Positions 33,905 through 35,659 of a DNA stretch of 35,659 bases are shown here, in pieces. The first letter of the stretch is position 1. Every line of letters begins with the position of its first letter. Below the pieces are notes generated by a model, which made no database searches, was not told where the DNA came from, and worked only from the letters and a program-made list of their open reading frames with translations. The stretch comes from an uncultured Verrucomicrobia subdivision 3 bacterium. GTDB lineage: Bacteria; Verrucomicrobiota; Verrucomicrobiia; Limisphaerales; UBA11358. The translations under genes and the position numbers were made by a program. The DNA lies in contig CAISEZ010000026.1 of the NCBI GenBank assembly GCA_903884535.1, positions 1 through 35,659 of the forward strand. The letters run 5' to 3'.

Positions 33905-35506
33905 TTATTCTTTCGCCGTTTGCACGGGCAGCGCGGACAGCGGCGTATTCTTATTCGTCTCGCCGAAATAGTTCGCAGACCACTCGTTTTGGAACAGCAC
34001 GACGGCATTTTTGCCGAGGTCGTAAGCGAGCTTCGCGCCGGTCGGCAGCGACAGTGCATCGAGCGCGTCTTCGGTGATGTCAACTGGCAGCCACCGGACG
34101 ACACTCCAGGGCGCAGATTCAAGGCGGGATTCCGCGCCGTATTCGCTTTCGAGCCGGAACTGCACGACTTCAAACTGCAACGGACCAACGGCGGCGAGCA
34201 GCGGCGTTTTGATGGACGAGTTGCGCAAATACAAAGCCTGGATGACGCCTTCCTGCAACAACTGATCGAGACCCTGGCGGAATTGTTTGTATTTTCCCGT
34301 GTTCGGATTATGCAGATATGAAAACGCTTCCGGCGTGAAGCGCGGGATTTCTTTGTAGAGAATTTTCGGATCCGTCGTCAACGTGTCGCCGATGCCAAAG
34401 CTGTCGTGGCCAACGAGGCCGATGACGTCGCCGGGATATGCCTCATCCACGGTCTCGCGTTCGTTGCCGAAAAGTTTGTGCGAACTGGACAGGCGGACTT
34501 TTTTCTCCGAGCGCGAGTGATGCACGGTCATGTCGCGATCAAATTTGCCGGAGCAAACGCGGATGAACGCGATGCGGTCGCGGTGTTTCGGATCCATGTT
34601 TGCCTGGATCTTGAAAATGAAACCGCTGAACGCGGGATTCTCCGGCGCGATCTCGATGCCGCCCATCACGCGCGATTTGGGCGCGGGCGAATGTTTCAGA
34701 AAACCGTCGAGCAGAAGCTGCACGCCGAAGTTATTCACGCCGCTGCCGAAGAACACCGGCGTGCTTTTGCCGGCGAGCACGGCGGCATCATCAAAGATTT
34801 CGCCGGCGTGTTCGAGCATCTCGAGTTCCTCGACGGTTTTGGCAAAGTCGGCTTCGCTCAAATTGCCGCGCACTTCCGGGTCGTGCAGTCCGCCGACGGA
34901 AACCGGTGCGCGATACTTGCCGCCCACGACGCGCTCAAAGGTGTGCATCGTTTTCGTCTGCCGGTCATAGACGCCTTGAAAATCCGCGCCATTGCCAATC
35001 GGCCAGTTCACCGGGAACGCACCGATGCCCAGCACGCGCTCCAGCTCGTCCAGCAGCGCGAGCGGCTCTTTCATCGGCCGGTCGCACTTGTTCATGAAGG
35101 TGAAGATCGGCACACCGCGCTGGCGACAGACTTCAAATAATTTTCGCGTCTGCGGCTCGATGCCTTTGGCGGAATCAATCACCATGACCACCGCGTCCAC
35201 GGCAGTGAGGACGCGGTAGGTGTCTTCGGAAAAATCTTTGTGGCCGGGCGTGTCGAGCAGGTTGAGCCGGTAGCCGTCGTAATCAAATTGCAGCACCGTC
35301 GAGCTGATGGAAATGCCGCGCTTCTTTTCCAGTTCCATCCAGTCAGACGTCGTGGCGCGCTGGTTTTTTCGCGCGGTTACAGAGCCAGCGAGTTGCACCG
35401 CGCCGCCGTAAAGCAGCAGCTTCTCCGTCAACGTGGTTTTACCCGCGTCAGGATGCGAAATGATGGCGAACGTGCGCCGCCGCTGGATTTCTTTGGCGAT
35501 ATCCAC
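33905..35506 (-). CDS. prfC: Peptide chain release factor 3
   Basis: This 533-residue translational GTPase matches the E. coli RF3 length (529). G1 is SHPDAGKTT (17-25), switch II is DTPGHKDF, G4 is MNKCDRP, and RF3-specific features such as QLAGSVTARKNQRATTSDWM and the C-terminal domain (VGPLQFEVVQFRLESEYG) are present. RF3 removes RF1/RF2 from the ribosome after termination. The gene starts an operon with the ABC-F gene 5 bp downstream. Between it and the tRNA at the window end is a 127-bp gap that should hold the promoter, but no clear -35/-10 boxes are seen. Confidence 0.94.
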   Translation of the reverse strand: MDIAKEIQRRRTFAIISHPDAGKTTLTEKLLLYGGAVQLAGSVTARKNQRATTSDWMELEKKRGISISSTVLQFDYDGYRLNLLDTPGHKDFSEDTYRVLTAVDAVVMVIDSAKGIEPQTRKLFEVCRQRGVPIFTFMNKCDRPMKEPLALLDELERVLGIGAFPVNWPIGNGADFQGVYDRQTKTMHTFERVVGGKYRAPVSVGGLHDPEVRGNLSEADFAKTVEELEMLEHAGEIFDDAAVLAGKSTPVFFGSGVNNFGVQLLLDGFLKHSPAPKSRVMGGIEIAPENPAFSGFIFKIQANMDPKHRDRIAFIRVCSGKFDRDMTVHHSRSEKKVRLSSSHKLFGNERETVDEAYPGDVIGLVGHDSFGIGDTLTTDPKILYKEIPRFTPEAFSYLHNPNTGKYKQFRQGLDQLLQEGVIQALYLRNSSIKTPLLAAVGPLQFEVVQFRLESEYGAESRLESAPWSVVRWLPVDITEDALDALSLPTGAKLAYDLGKNAVVLFQNEWSANYFGETNKNTPLSALPVQTAKE

Positions 35507-35633
35507 AAATGAGTCGCAGAGGATAACAGAAAATCACGGGGTCACAAGCCGGGAAATGCCGTGGAGCCGCTTTCAGGGAGTTCCATAGATAAAGCGTCTC
35601 GAAACCATTGGATTTACTAGCGATTATCAAATA

Positions 35634-35659
35634 TGGTGCCCACGACAGGACTTGAACCT
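35634..35659 (-). tRNA. 3' end of a tRNA gene, cut by the window edge
   Basis: On the minus strand the sequence gives the end of a T-arm (AGG-TTCAAGT-CCTGT), a seven-base acceptor strand CGTGGGC, discriminator A and an encoded CCA (35634-35636). The anticodon lies outside the window, so identity cannot be read. It is on the same strand as prfC, about 130 bp upstream of it. Confidence 0.8.

Noticed and set aside
32088-33971. 627-codon plus-strand frame opposite the ABC-F gene
   Set aside because: Despite its length it lacks any domain, while the minus strand has complete Walker and signature motifs.

Overview
The window is a GC-rich bacterial chromosome segment, closely packed with genes. It is most likely from the Verrucomicrobiota, probably the Pedosphaera/Limisphaerales side. 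That placement is an inference from: an autotransporter-type beta-strand-repeat protein with the C-terminal ending common in that phylum, abundant GTAG-headed palindromic repeats including some inside genes, weak Shine-Dalgarno use, and the overall gene repertoire. No rRNA or marker gene fixes the species. There is no phage, CRISPR array, integrase or intact insertion sequence.

Region 1 (1-12.1 kb, all +). After the tail of a SHOCT-type protein and a terminator comes a tight operon: an unknown protein, methylisocitrate lyase (prpB), methylcitrate synthase (prpC), a PrpD-type dehydratase, an AceE-like thiamine-diphosphate E1 enzyme, a SelA/SepSecS-like PLP enzyme and a 74-residue protein. After a 256-bp repeat-bearing gap come a B12-dependent mutase with an N-terminal cobalamin domain, and lysA. 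Propionyl-CoA oxidation is the recognisable core. The E1, PLP, small-protein and B12 genes look like a linked module of unknown chemistry and are the best candidate here for an undescribed pathway.

Region 2 (12.1-14.7 kb, -). A SCO-family lipoprotein, an outer-membrane porin and a short PstS-like periplasmic binding protein; the last two form an operon.

Region 3 (14.8-20.2 kb). A FIST sensor-domain protein, a disordered Arg/Pro-rich protein, a SufE/CsdE-like sulfur acceptor overlapping a TatD nuclease, TcdA on the other strand, and an RMD1/DUF155-like membrane protein. SufE and TcdA lying close together recalls the CsdA-CsdE-CsdL system.

Region 4 (20.2-26.0 kb). An AT-richer TPR lipoprotein that looks acquired, a DUF255/YyaL-type thioredoxin-domain protein carrying repeats inside its reading frame, a decayed beta-strand-repeat autotransporter gene with two in-frame stops, an apparently empty stretch and tRNA-Gln(UUG).

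Region 5 (26.1-35.7 kb). A radical SAM protein, a DEAD-box helicase coupled to an L7Ae-like protein, a ferritin-like (DUF455)/ATP-grasp fusion, an ABC-F ATPase and peptide-release factor 3 (the last two an operon), then the 3' end of another tRNA.

A second theme is a scattered set of REP/BIME-like hairpins with GTAG or GGAG heads. They lie between genes, across stop codons and in frame inside three coding sequences. Paired copies differ by compensatory changes in the stems.
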